Source: a virus. From it: DNA of 37,113 nt. The stretch spans positions 1-37,113 of the IMG/VR virus record IMGVR_UViG_3300044631_000684; one strand, given 5' to 3'. A program made the position numbers and the translations under genes. Every line of letters begins with the position of its first letter. Within the stretch, counting starts at the first letter, position 1. Shown in pieces: positions 29,044 through 36,859 of the stretch. The notes beneath the pieces are model-generated. The model saw only the letters and a program-made list of their open reading frames with translations, made no database searches and was not told where the DNA came from.

Positions 29044-29355
29044 ATGGGACAAAACGGAGGCGCTAGGCCTGGCGCTGGTCGGAAGCCTAAAATATTAGAA
29101 ATCAAGTTAATTGAACAAATGGACGCGCTCGCAGTCCCCGAGCAAATTTGGAACGCGCTTTTATTTAAATGCCAGCAAGGCGATACCCAAGCGATTAAAC
29201 TTTGGCTGTCTTATCGTTTTGGATTGCCAAAGCAGCAAATTGACGTAACTACGAATGGTGAAAAAATAGCGCCTCCTATTCAGTGGATTGGGAAAAATAT
29301 TGCGATTGAAGCGGCAAAGGTGATAAATGAGGAAGACGAACTAAACGAAATTTAG
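29044..29355 (+). CDS. terS: Small terminase subunit-like protein
   Basis: The 103-residue protein starts GQNGGARPGAGRKPK, a basic Gly-rich N-terminus common to many phage small terminases and DNA-binding proteins, followed by a helical segment. Its place four bases before the large terminase gene makes the small terminase call likely. It would recognise the packaging site. The operator-like palindrome lies directly upstream of its start. Confidence 0.7.
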   Translation: MGQNGGARPGAGRKPKILEIKLIEQMDALAVPEQIWNALLFKCQQGDTQAIKLWLSYRFGLPKQQIDVTTNGEKIAPPIQWIGKNIAIEAAKVINEEDELNEI

Positions 29356-29358
29356 TAA

Positions 29359-30570
29359 ATGATCAACCTACTTGAGGATTATAAACCGTTATTTTACGAG
29401 CAGCCAGAAACCAGGTATTATTTAATTACTGGCGGCCGCGGTTCGGGCAAAAGTTGGACGTTGGCGCTGTTCCTTCTTAATTTAACGTATCAAAAAGGAC
29501 ACGTGATCTTGTTCACGCGATATACCTTAGTTTCCGCGTTTATTTCGATTATCCCCGAGTTTTTAGATAAAATTGAGATAATGGGAAAAGTTAACGACTT
29601 TGAGGTAACTCAATCCGAGATCATTAATAAATTAACAGGATCAAAGATTCTATTTCGTGGAATCAAAACAAGTTCAGGCGTTAATACTGCGAATCTTAAA
29701 TCAATCGCTGGCTTATCAACTTGGGTAATTGATGAAGCCGAGGAATTAACCGATTCAGACGTTTTCGATAAAGTCGACTTGTCAATACGAGCGAAGGAAA
29801 ACTACAACCGCGTTATTTTAGTAATGAATCCGGCTTATAAGTCACATTGGATTTACAAAGACTTTGTAAAAAAGAAAAGAAAGGATACTACCTACATTCA
29901 TACAACTTACCTCGATAATAAAGAAAACTTAAGCGATTCGTTTATACAGGCCGCGGAAAAAACCAAACGAGAGAATCGCGCGCGATATGAACACCTATTC
30001 CTTGGTACTTGGTTGGATGACGCCGAAGGAATGCTCTGGAATCGCGCGATTATTGGAAAAGCGCGAATAGATGAAGCGCCGAACCTTTCTCGAATTATAG
30101 TCGCAATCGATCCCGCGACGACTGCAAATATGAATAGCGATGAAACTGGCTTAGTAGTCGTTGGAAAAGACAGCGAAGGTTTTGGATATGTGTTGGAGGA
30201 TTTAAGCGGCAAATATTCCCCGAATCATTGGGCAAAGGTTGCAACGGATGCGGCGTTTAGGTGGAACGCGGATTGCATAGTAGCCGAGAAAAATCAAGGC
30301 GGCGATATGGTCGAAGCCGTATTGAAATCTCAAGGAACTAATTTCAGGATTAAGTTAGTAACGGCAACAAAGGGAAAATATGTGAGAGCAGAGCCAGTTT
30401 ATTCGCTTTATGAGCAAGGCCAAATATTTCACGTTGGAAGTTTCCCTATTTTAGAATCGCAAATGGTAACCTTTGATCCTGACAAAGGGAAAAGCCCTGA
30501 CCGCGTAGATGCGCTTGTTTGGGGATTAACTGAATTAATGGTAAAAAATAACTTTGAATTCTCAATATGA
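29359..30570 (+). CDS. terL: Large terminase subunit (ATPase-nuclease)
   Basis: The 403-residue packaging motor has Walker A GGRGSGKS (25-32), Walker B VIDEAEE (123-129), and the RNase H-like nuclease motifs AIDPATT (D251), AEKNQGGD (E310) and SPDRVDALVWGL (D381, D384). The layout fits the PBSX/Terminase_3 group. Its stop overlaps the next ATG as ATGA. It is preceded by the terS-like gene, four bases apart. Confidence 0.93.
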   Translation: MINLLEDYKPLFYEQPETRYYLITGGRGSGKSWTLALFLLNLTYQKGHVILFTRYTLVSAFISIIPEFLDKIEIMGKVNDFEVTQSEIINKLTGSKILFRGIKTSSGVNTANLKSIAGLSTWVIDEAEELTDSDVFDKVDLSIRAKENYNRVILVMNPAYKSHWIYKDFVKKKRKDTTYIHTTYLDNKENLSDSFIQAAEKTKRENRARYEHLFLGTWLDDAEGMLWNRAIIGKARIDEAPNLSRIIVAIDPATTANMNSDETGLVVVGKDSEGFGYVLEDLSGKYSPNHWAKVATDAAFRWNADCIVAEKNQGGDMVEAVLKSQGTNFRIKLVTATKGKYVRAEPVYSLYEQGQIFHVGSFPILESQMVTFDPDKGKSPDRVDALVWGLTELMVKNNFEFSI

Positions 30571-30731
30571 AAAAAGAAACTATTGCCTCGCTTATTTTGA
30601 TGTTTATCACTTACATTTTAATTGTTTTTGTAACGTTGGATTTTAGCGTTTTGAATTGGCATTGGAGCGCTCGCGCCGTTATGGTTGTAACTTGGTTTTA
30701 CGGAGTTACATTTTTAGAAAAGAATAAATAA
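30567..30731 (+). CDS. Small membrane protein (54 aa) between terminase and portal
   Basis: Begins at ATG 30567, overlapping the TerL stop by ATGA. The product has one strong span (ASLILMFITYILIVFVTLDFSVL) and a second weaker one (ARAVMVVTWFYGVTFLE). A membrane protein is unusual between packaging and portal genes. It overlaps the region of the portal promoter. Function unknown. Confidence 0.55.
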   Translation: MKKETIASLILMFITYILIVFVTLDFSVLNWHWSARAVMVVTWFYGVTFLEKNK

Positions 30732-30749
30732 GTATATTTGTCTAAACGA
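30713..30749 (+). promoter_or_regulatory. Late promoter upstream of portal
   Basis: TATATTTG at 30733-30740 followed by TCTAAACGAATA. A TTT (30713-30715) lies 17 bases upstream where the other late promoters have TTG, so it may be weaker. Confidence 0.7.
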
Positions 30750-30756
30750 ATATAGG

Positions 30757-32139
30757 ATGGTACTAAGTGCGCTAAGAAATTACCTTGCTCCAACGATTGT
30801 TGAGGCTCCAAAGGGAACGGATGCAAATCTATTAAATAGGATGCTATACGGCCAATTTACGGCTTCAACGATGGTTGTATGGTACGATTCAAACCAGCAG
30901 ACATTTATTGACAAAGGTTATAAAGGTAATGCGCTGGTATATTCTATAATTAGAAAAATAGCGGAAAAGGGCAAGCAATGCCCTACTTATGTTTATAAGG
31001 AGACTGAAGCGGCTAAGAAATACATAGGAAGTAAATACAGTGCAAAGGAGTTGAATAGATGGCAAGGGATATCCTTGAGAAAAAAGGAACTGCAAGAGGT
31101 TAACTATTCTGATCCTGTAAGCCAATTGATTAAGAATCCAAATCCGATGCAAACTTGGAGCGAGTTTTTGGATGCGATGTTAACTTGGTACAACACTAGC
31201 GGAGAAATCTTCATTTATGGATTTTCTCCAAATGATGGTTTGAATAAGGGCAAGATTAAGGAAATGTATGTTATGCCTTCAAACTATGTTGAATTAGTTG
31301 CTGGTAACTTGTTTCAGCCTGTAAAGGGTTATAAGTTGATTATTGGGGATCAGAACATTGAGATTCCTGCAAATCAGGTTTTGCACATTAAGAACACGAA
31401 TCTTACTTGGGATTTGAATGGAGCGCAACTGAGAGGAATGCCTCCTCTGTTGCCAGGTTTAAAGACATTGCAGGCAAATAACGAATCGACTGAGGCAAAG
31501 CAGAAGACTTTTCAGAATGGAGGTGCTAAAGGCATTATTTCTCCAAACGTAAATAATCCAGAGTTTTGGCCGTCTCCAGATCAGCGTGCTAAGATGGATG
31601 AGCGGATAGATGAGAGGATAAACGGTAATAAGAACTTAAATAAGATTGTTGCAAGTTCTATTCCGTTGCGATACGATGCGATTGGATTATCTCCGGTTGC
31701 GATGGATATCATTAACTCTCAGAATATGGACTTGCAGACGCTTTGCGGTTTGTGGGGAGTTAATCCTGTATTGTTTACTTCAAACGCTACATATGCCAAT
31801 TTGGAGGGCGCTCAAAAGGCTTTGGTTACCGATGTGATTATGCCACAACTTCAAATGATTGAGGAGAAGTTTACACAATGGATTGGTGAGTCATATGGAA
31901 TGGATTATGTGATTGATTTCGACATTTCCAGTTTTAGTGAGTTACAACCAGACGTAAAGGTTATTTTGGACACATACGGAAAGTCTCCTTACTTTACTGG
32001 TAACGAAGTCAGAAGTCTATTGAACTGGGAAGCGAGCGAAGACCCAGCAATGGATGTACATTGGATTCCTAGTAACGTGATTCCAAGTGAGGAGGCTTTA
32101 GGAACTGCTGCAACGGACTTTGTGGATTTCCAAGCATAA
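30757..32139 (+). CDS. Portal protein (HK97-type)
   Basis: The 460-residue protein is a phage portal of the HK97 family. It has YKGNALVYSIIRKIAEKGKQCP near the start, the NPNPMQTWSEFLDAMLTWYNTSGEIFIYG block, and a conserved core (NQVLHIKNTNL ... RGMPPLLPG) and a long LQTLCGLWGVNPVLF and LQMIEEKFTQWIGES helix region. It forms the ring at one vertex for DNA entry. Its own late promoter precedes it. Confidence 0.88.
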   Translation: MVLSALRNYLAPTIVEAPKGTDANLLNRMLYGQFTASTMVVWYDSNQQTFIDKGYKGNALVYSIIRKIAEKGKQCPTYVYKETEAAKKYIGSKYSAKELNRWQGISLRKKELQEVNYSDPVSQLIKNPNPMQTWSEFLDAMLTWYNTSGEIFIYGFSPNDGLNKGKIKEMYVMPSNYVELVAGNLFQPVKGYKLIIGDQNIEIPANQVLHIKNTNLTWDLNGAQLRGMPPLLPGLKTLQANNESTEAKQKTFQNGGAKGIISPNVNNPEFWPSPDQRAKMDERIDERINGNKNLNKIVASSIPLRYDAIGLSPVAMDIINSQNMDLQTLCGLWGVNPVLFTSNATYANLEGAQKALVTDVIMPQLQMIEEKFTQWIGESYGMDYVIDFDISSFSELQPDVKVILDTYGKSPYFTGNEVRSLLNWEASEDPAMDVHWIPSNVIPSEEALGTAATDFVDFQA

Positions 32140-32142
32140 GGA

Positions 32143-32910
32143 ATGAGAAAAATTAATTACTCCAAGGTTAGAAGGTCAGCACAAGCAGACTTGAAGAGAT
32201 ACGAGCGCATTGGGGTAAAAATATTTACTGAGGCATTAAGAGAGCAAGCAAAGCCAGTTGTTCCCTTGTTGCCGATGCAAGAGGCTTATATAAAGTTTTA
32301 TCAGACTGTATTTGTTGATTCTGCAACTAAAGAGTTTAATAGAATTCGTCAAGATAATCGAGAGAAGGCTTTTCTGCCGGATGATTTTTTTCTTAGCGCT
32401 TGGCTTGAGTTTATAAAGAATTGGGTAATTCTGAATTTAGGGCAGTTAATATTTGATGTAACAGATACTAGTCAGAAAAGAGTTAACGAGATAATTGCTC
32501 AAGGTATTCAAGATGGATTAAATCCAAGACAGATTGAAGAATTATTGATTCAGCAGATTCCTGACGTAAAGCGAGCGAGAGCCATTGCTAGGACTGAATC
32601 CACAAGAGCATATAATGAAGGTAAGATGAAGTCTGCAATTGATTGGGCAAATCAGACTGGAACTAGACTTTGGAAGATTTGGATTCACGGAGGAGCGAAA
32701 GAGCCAAGGATTCAGCACATACAAGCGCAGAATAAACCGATTAGAGCAGATCAGCCATTTGTGTTCTTTACAAATGGTGTTCAAGTATTAATGGACAAGC
32801 CTGGTGATTTAAACGGTGGAGCCGCTCAGACCGTAAATTGCAGTTGTGTTGTGGTTTACGTTTCAGAGAGTTATGCTAGGAGATACTTTAAAGATACGTT
32901 TGTTCTATAA
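32143..32910 (+). CDS. MuF-like minor head protein
   Basis: The 255-residue protein matches the Mu gpF/SPP1 gp7 minor head family. The signature is RARAIARTESTRAYNEGKMKSAIDWANQTGTRLWKIWIHGGAKEPRIQHI and a closing NCSCVVVYVS, which mark the C-terminal domain. These proteins sit at or near the portal inside the capsid. It lies in the classic order portal, MuF, protease, capsid. Confidence 0.87.
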   Translation: MRKINYSKVRRSAQADLKRYERIGVKIFTEALREQAKPVVPLLPMQEAYIKFYQTVFVDSATKEFNRIRQDNREKAFLPDDFFLSAWLEFIKNWVILNLGQLIFDVTDTSQKRVNEIIAQGIQDGLNPRQIEELLIQQIPDVKRARAIARTESTRAYNEGKMKSAIDWANQTGTRLWKIWIHGGAKEPRIQHIQAQNKPIRADQPFVFFTNGVQVLMDKPGDLNGGAAQTVNCSCVVVYVSESYARRYFKDTFVL

Positions 32911-32919
32911 TCAATTTTG

Positions 32920-32961
32920 TTTGTTAATTTTATTTCTTTGTATATTTGGGTAAACGAATAA
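32920..32961 (+). promoter_or_regulatory. Late promoter upstream of protease-capsid
   Basis: TTTG (32920-32923), 17-base spacer, TATATTTG (32941-32948), then GGTAAACGAATA. Strongest of the four late promoters by match; drives protease and capsid. Confidence 0.85.
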
Positions 32962-32964
32962 GCA

Positions 32965-33987
32965 ATGCTAGACAAAGCCGAGCAAACGTATTCTGATTAT
33001 CCACAGGCAGTTAGAAATAACGCTAAGAGGGTTTTGAAATATGTTGACGAGAATGGTTGGGGGCCTTGTGGAACGCCAGTAGGCAAGCAAAGAGCGAATC
33101 AACTTGCAAAGGGTGAGCCTTTGTCTGTTGATACGATTAAGAGAATGTATAGTTATCTTAGCCGGCACGAAGTTGATTTAGAGTCTTCTTCATCTTATTC
33201 TGATGGTTGTGGATTGTTGATGTACGATGCTTGGGGGGGTAGGGCTGCTTTGACTTGGAGCAGAAATAAATTAAAGGAATTAGAAAAGACTACGGATATG
33301 GGTTTTGTAAAAAAAGGATTAAACCAAGGCTTTGCTGAAAGCGATATGAAACAAGGAGTTGTTTCTGGCTACTTCGCTGTTTTCGGTAACAAAGACCTTG
33401 ATGGTGATATTATCGAGCCAGGAGCGTTTACCAAGACAATTATGGAGCGTGGGCCACAAGGAAAGCAATTAATCAAGTATTTGCTAGATCACGATAAAAA
33501 TAAGGTAGTCGCAAAAATTACCAATCTTTACGAAGACAATAAAGGCTTGCGTTACGAGGCTAAGATTGGAAGTCACGCTGCTGGGCAAGACTTTCAGAAG
33601 ATGATTGAAAGTGAACTAATCAACCAGCATTCGTTTGGCTTTAGAACTATTAAAGAGCAGTTCGACCAGCAGGCTAAAGCGAACTTAATTAAAGAGGTTA
33701 TGATGTACGAAGGATCAGCAGTACAATTCTTGGGTGCTAATCCGGAGACTACGTTTATTGACCTTAAAAGCGAGGCGGATGCATTCGAATATCTTGAAAG
33801 ACTTGAGAAGTTTGTAAAGACCTCAGACGCAACTGACGAAACACTTGAAAAACTAGAAAATCAACTCAAATCACTTTTGGAGTTTCTAAAGCCAGCAGAT
33901 CCTACTTTAGAAGAGAAGAAAGCCGAGGCGGTCGAAATAATAACAATTAACGAACTTAAAAAAGAATTAGAAAAATGGAAAATCTAA
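32965..33987 (+). CDS. Prohead protease (HK97/S78 type) with extra N-terminal domain
   Basis: The C-terminal part (about 112-260) is an HK97-type prohead protease: GVVSGYFAVFGNKDLDGDIIEPGAFTKTI, LLDHD with catalytic H176, and INQHSFGF with catalytic S223. The first about 105 residues form a second domain with WGPCGTPVGKQRANQLAKGEPLSVDTIKRMYSYLSRHE and DAWGGRAALTWS. I know this domain as occurring in phage head modules beside proteases. Here it is fused. The C-terminal acidic tail (about 280-340) may act as scaffold. A G-tract copy (33233-33244) falls in the WGGRA codons. Confidence 0.85.
   Translation: MLDKAEQTYSDYPQAVRNNAKRVLKYVDENGWGPCGTPVGKQRANQLAKGEPLSVDTIKRMYSYLSRHEVDLESSSSYSDGCGLLMYDAWGGRAALTWSRNKLKELEKTTDMGFVKKGLNQGFAESDMKQGVVSGYFAVFGNKDLDGDIIEPGAFTKTIMERGPQGKQLIKYLLDHDKNKVVAKITNLYEDNKGLRYEAKIGSHAAGQDFQKMIESELINQHSFGFRTIKEQFDQQAKANLIKEVMMYEGSAVQFLGANPETTFIDLKSEADAFEYLERLEKFVKTSDATDETLEKLENQLKSLLEFLKPADPTLEEKKAEAVEIITINELKKELEKWKI
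33233..33244 (+). repeat. G-tract motif copy 7 (G7-TA-G3)
   Basis: Seven G, TA, three G, C in the extra domain of the protease gene, read TGG GGG GGT AGG GCT. Confidence 0.7.
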
Positions 33988-35246
33988 CCATCGACGCCGT
34001 AAAGGCAGTCATCGCAGAGGCTGGCGAGGCTCTAAAGGCCAAGGCTAGCAACGCCGAAGTAAAAGCAAATGAGGCTTTCGAAAAGGCAGAATCATTGTTG
34101 AAATCTCTATCTGGTGTAGTAACCAAAGAAGAGGCTGCAGAAATGCAAAAGCAACTTGACAAGTTGGACATCGCTATGCAGAAGAATGCAGTAGAGAAAG
34201 AAGTAAGTGCTGAAGATTTCAAAAGCGCTTTTATCAAGGCTTACGCTCCAGTACAAGCTGAAATCGAAAGATTGAAGTCTGAGCCTAACGCTCGTCTTAA
34301 GGCTCCTTTGGTATTTGAAATTAACGAGAAGTCAGTTGGAACTATTACTTTGGCTTCTACTATCGCTAACGAAGCGTCTTCTGGACAAGTAACAATCTCT
34401 GAGTTTACTGGTGTTGTTTCTCCTATCCGTCAGCGTTTGCTTACTTACTTGGCTAACGCCTCTGTAGGTGCAATCGGAACTCAGTACGCAGTATGGGTTG
34501 AAGAATACGACCAGCAAGGTACTCCAGTAATGATTGGCGAAGGTGTTGAGAAAACTCAAATTGACGTACAATACAAAGAGCAGCGTGCTAAAGTTGAGAA
34601 GATTGGTGTACATATGAAGGTTTCTATGGAAATGTTGGAAGATGCCGCTTACTTGGCTTCTTACATTCAAACCAATGGCGTTAAGCGTGTTGAGACTGTA
34701 ATCGAAAACCAATTGTTTACTGGTAACGGAACTTCTCCACAACTTGCTGGTTTGCTTTCTAAGTCTACTACTTTCACTGGAGGTTCTATGGCCGGTGGGG
34801 TTGAGTCTGCTACTAACTGGGATGTAATTCACGGAATCATCGCTCAGGTTAGAGCTGCCAACGGAACTGCAACTGGAGTATTTGTTGAGACTGGACAGTA
34901 TCACTTGATGCTTTCTGAGAAGGATGCAGAGAAGCAATATATCCTTCCTGCTGGCGTTACTTTCAACGCTCAAGGTGGTATTACTGCTTGGGGTGTAAAC
35001 ATTATCCCAACCAATGCTTTGACCGGAACAGCTGCTAACTTCGTAGGTGGTGATCTTTCTGTAATCAACGTACGTTTGAGAAGCGGTTTGCAAGTAGCAA
35101 TCGGAGAGTCTGGTGATGACTTTATCGACAACTTGAAGACTGTCAGAATCGAGCAGCGTTTGGTGCAGTTTATCTCTGCTAACGATACTCCAGTATTGGT
35201 TAAAGGAACTTTTGCAGCTGCAAAGGCTATCCTTGAGACTACTTAA
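33975..35246 (+). CDS. Major capsid protein (HK97 fold)
   Basis: The 423-residue protein has an N-terminal helical delta domain (about 1-95; NLTIDAVKAVIAEAGEALKAKASNAEVKANEAFEKAESLLKSL) that helps assembly and is normally removed by the protease, then the HK97-type core: VGTITLASTIANEASSGQVTI, RVETVIENQLFTGNGTSPQLAGLLSKST, and a late IGESGDDFIDNLKTVRIEQRLVQFISANDTPVLVKGTF. It overlaps the protease end by 13 bases, so the two are co-translated. Residues 236-423 also appear at the left end of the window (1-567) with about 90% DNA identity. Confidence 0.92.
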   Translation: MENLTIDAVKAVIAEAGEALKAKASNAEVKANEAFEKAESLLKSLSGVVTKEEAAEMQKQLDKLDIAMQKNAVEKEVSAEDFKSAFIKAYAPVQAEIERLKSEPNARLKAPLVFEINEKSVGTITLASTIANEASSGQVTISEFTGVVSPIRQRLLTYLANASVGAIGTQYAVWVEEYDQQGTPVMIGEGVEKTQIDVQYKEQRAKVEKIGVHMKVSMEMLEDAAYLASYIQTNGVKRVETVIENQLFTGNGTSPQLAGLLSKSTTFTGGSMAGGVESATNWDVIHGIIAQVRAANGTATGVFVETGQYHLMLSEKDAEKQYILPAGVTFNAQGGITAWGVNIIPTNALTGTAANFVGGDLSVINVRLRSGLQVAIGESGDDFIDNLKTVRIEQRLVQFISANDTPVLVKGTFAAAKAILETT

Positions 35247-35278
35247 TAGTGTTTTGTGTTTGTGTTTAGTGTTAAAAG

Positions 35279-35304
35279 GGCGGGAATTTTTCCCGCCTTT
35301 TTTT
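35279..35304 (+). terminator. Rho-independent terminator after capsid gene (right copy)
   Basis: Same GGCGGGAA / TTCCCGCC hairpin with T run as at 595-624. The sequence between stop codon and hairpin (TTTGTGTTTGTGTTTAGTG) differs from the left copy. Confidence 0.9.
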
Positions 35305-35350
35305 GTTTAATGTTTTGAAAATCACTTACTTTAAAAATAAATAATTCAAT

Positions 35351-35527
35351 ATGGCAGATTTTACAATGTGTAAGCCGCAAAGATGTAAGTTGAAATTGAC
35401 TTGCGAGCGGTATACGGCAAAGGCTAGCGAAATGCAAGTTTACTTTACTAAAGAGCCTAGCAATCAAAACGGAACGTCTTGCGAAATGTATTTCAAAAAG
35501 AATTGTAAGCCTTGTGGCGAAATCTAA
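35351..35527 (+). CDS. Cys-rich mini-protein (right copy, 58 aa)
   Basis: Second copy of the 58-residue late Cys-rich protein, same length with cysteines at the same positions (7, 12, 18, 44, 52, 55). Differences from the left copy include N to L at 16, G to S at 26 and I to V at 30. All metal-candidate residues are kept. The next gene follows 12 bases later, without the methyltransferase seen at 849-1388. Confidence 0.8.
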   Translation: MADFTMCKPQRCKLKLTCERYTAKASEMQVYFTKEPSNQNGTSCEMYFKKNCKPCGEI

Positions 35528-35539
35528 TTAGGACAACTT

Positions 35540-36859
35540 ATGAGCGATATTAAATTATCAATTTTGATTCCTTCAGTATCTGAGAGGAGAAACACTTTTT
35601 TGCCTAAATCCTTAGAAATGCTTTATGGTCAACTAGAAGGTTTGGATGCGGAAAAGCAAAAACAAGTTGAAATTATTTATTTAATTGACAACAAAACAAT
35701 TATGCTTGGGGATAAGAGAAATCTTATGATTAGTATGGCAAGCGGTAAATATATTTCATTTGTAGATTGTGACGATAGGATTGAGCCTGATTACATTTCT
35801 ACTATTTTGGAATCTATTGATTCAAATGCGGATTCTATTGTATTTGAGGTCTCAGTTTCATTAAATGGCAATAATCCTAAAATCTGTTACTATTCTAAAG
35901 ATTTTCCTAACGACTACAATACTGAGGAGGCATATTTTAGGTTGCCAAATCATATTCCAGTAATAAAAAAGGAAATTTCTACAAAGGTTTCTTTTCCAAG
36001 TTTACCTAGAGCTGAGGATGCTGCTTATGCTAGGATTCTAAAATCACATCTAAAAAGTGAATTTAAAATCAATAAAGTTCTTTATCATTATGATTACAGC
36101 GATTTAACAACCGTTGCTCAAGAGTATATCCCTAATATTAGAAACAAACGAAAAAGTAATATGAATCCAATAGTAGATGTAGTTTTTATTTCAAACGCTT
36201 CAAAATTAGGGTCTAAAATGACTCAAAACGCGATTGACAGTTGCATTCAAGCAGCAAATGGATTGGAGGTTAATTGCATAGTAATTGAGGAAAAGACTAA
36301 TTTATTTTACAGAAATGCAGCGACATACAATCCTCATCAAAAATTTAATTACAATAAGTTTTTAAATTTTGGTGCAGTTAGAGGCAAGGCTCCTTGGATT
36401 ATGTTTTGTAATAATGACTTGATATTTAAGAATGGTTGGTTGCATAATTTATTGGCTGCTGACTATCAAATAGTAAGTCCTATTGCTCCTGGTGATTTCA
36501 GACAAAAGGATGTTAATGAAAATGAAATAGGGTGGCAGTGTGGCAGAAACTTATCTGGTTGGGCATTTATGATGAAAAGGTCATTATACAATGAAATTGG
36601 TGGACTAGATGAGGATTTTGATTTTTGGTTTGCAGACAATTCTTTAGTCGAGCAATTAAAGAAAATTGATATGCCTCCAATGTTAGTGCCTTCTGCTAAA
36701 GTAAATCATTTGGGTAGCCAAACATTAAAAGAAAGAAGCATTAGTGATAGAAATGATTTAATGTGGTCTAAACTAGAATTATTTAATCAAAAATATAATC
36801 AAACTTTATTTTCAGATCATCCAAAATTCTTAGAATGGAAACAATCGCAATCTGCATAA
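35540..36859 (+). CDS. Two-domain family 2-like glycosyltransferase (right copy, 439 aa)
   Basis: Counterpart of the 1385-2695 gene, with three extra N-terminal residues (MSDIKLSIL). The acidic motifs DCDD (first half), CNND and GGLDEDFDFWFADN (second half) are kept. The linker after the first helix differs most (LDAEKQKQ versus LPEQDQKE). The 25-base overlap with the next gene is kept. Here the gene has its own start context (AGGACAACTTATG) because the methyltransferase is absent. Confidence 0.82.
   Translation: MSDIKLSILIPSVSERRNTFLPKSLEMLYGQLEGLDAEKQKQVEIIYLIDNKTIMLGDKRNLMISMASGKYISFVDCDDRIEPDYISTILESIDSNADSIVFEVSVSLNGNNPKICYYSKDFPNDYNTEEAYFRLPNHIPVIKKEISTKVSFPSLPRAEDAAYARILKSHLKSEFKINKVLYHYDYSDLTTVAQEYIPNIRNKRKSNMNPIVDVVFISNASKLGSKMTQNAIDSCIQAANGLEVNCIVIEEKTNLFYRNAATYNPHQKFNYNKFLNFGAVRGKAPWIMFCNNDLIFKNGWLHNLLAADYQIVSPIAPGDFRQKDVNENEIGWQCGRNLSGWAFMMKRSLYNEIGGLDEDFDFWFADNSLVEQLKKIDMPPMLVPSAKVNHLGSQTLKERSISDRNDLMWSKLELFNQKYNQTLFSDHPKFLEWKQSQSA

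Noticed and set aside
34332-35093. 253-residue - strand frame antisense to the capsid gene
   Set aside because: No domain pattern, and the capsid gene on the other strand is certain. Strong codon bias in a highly expressed gene can leave antisense frames open.
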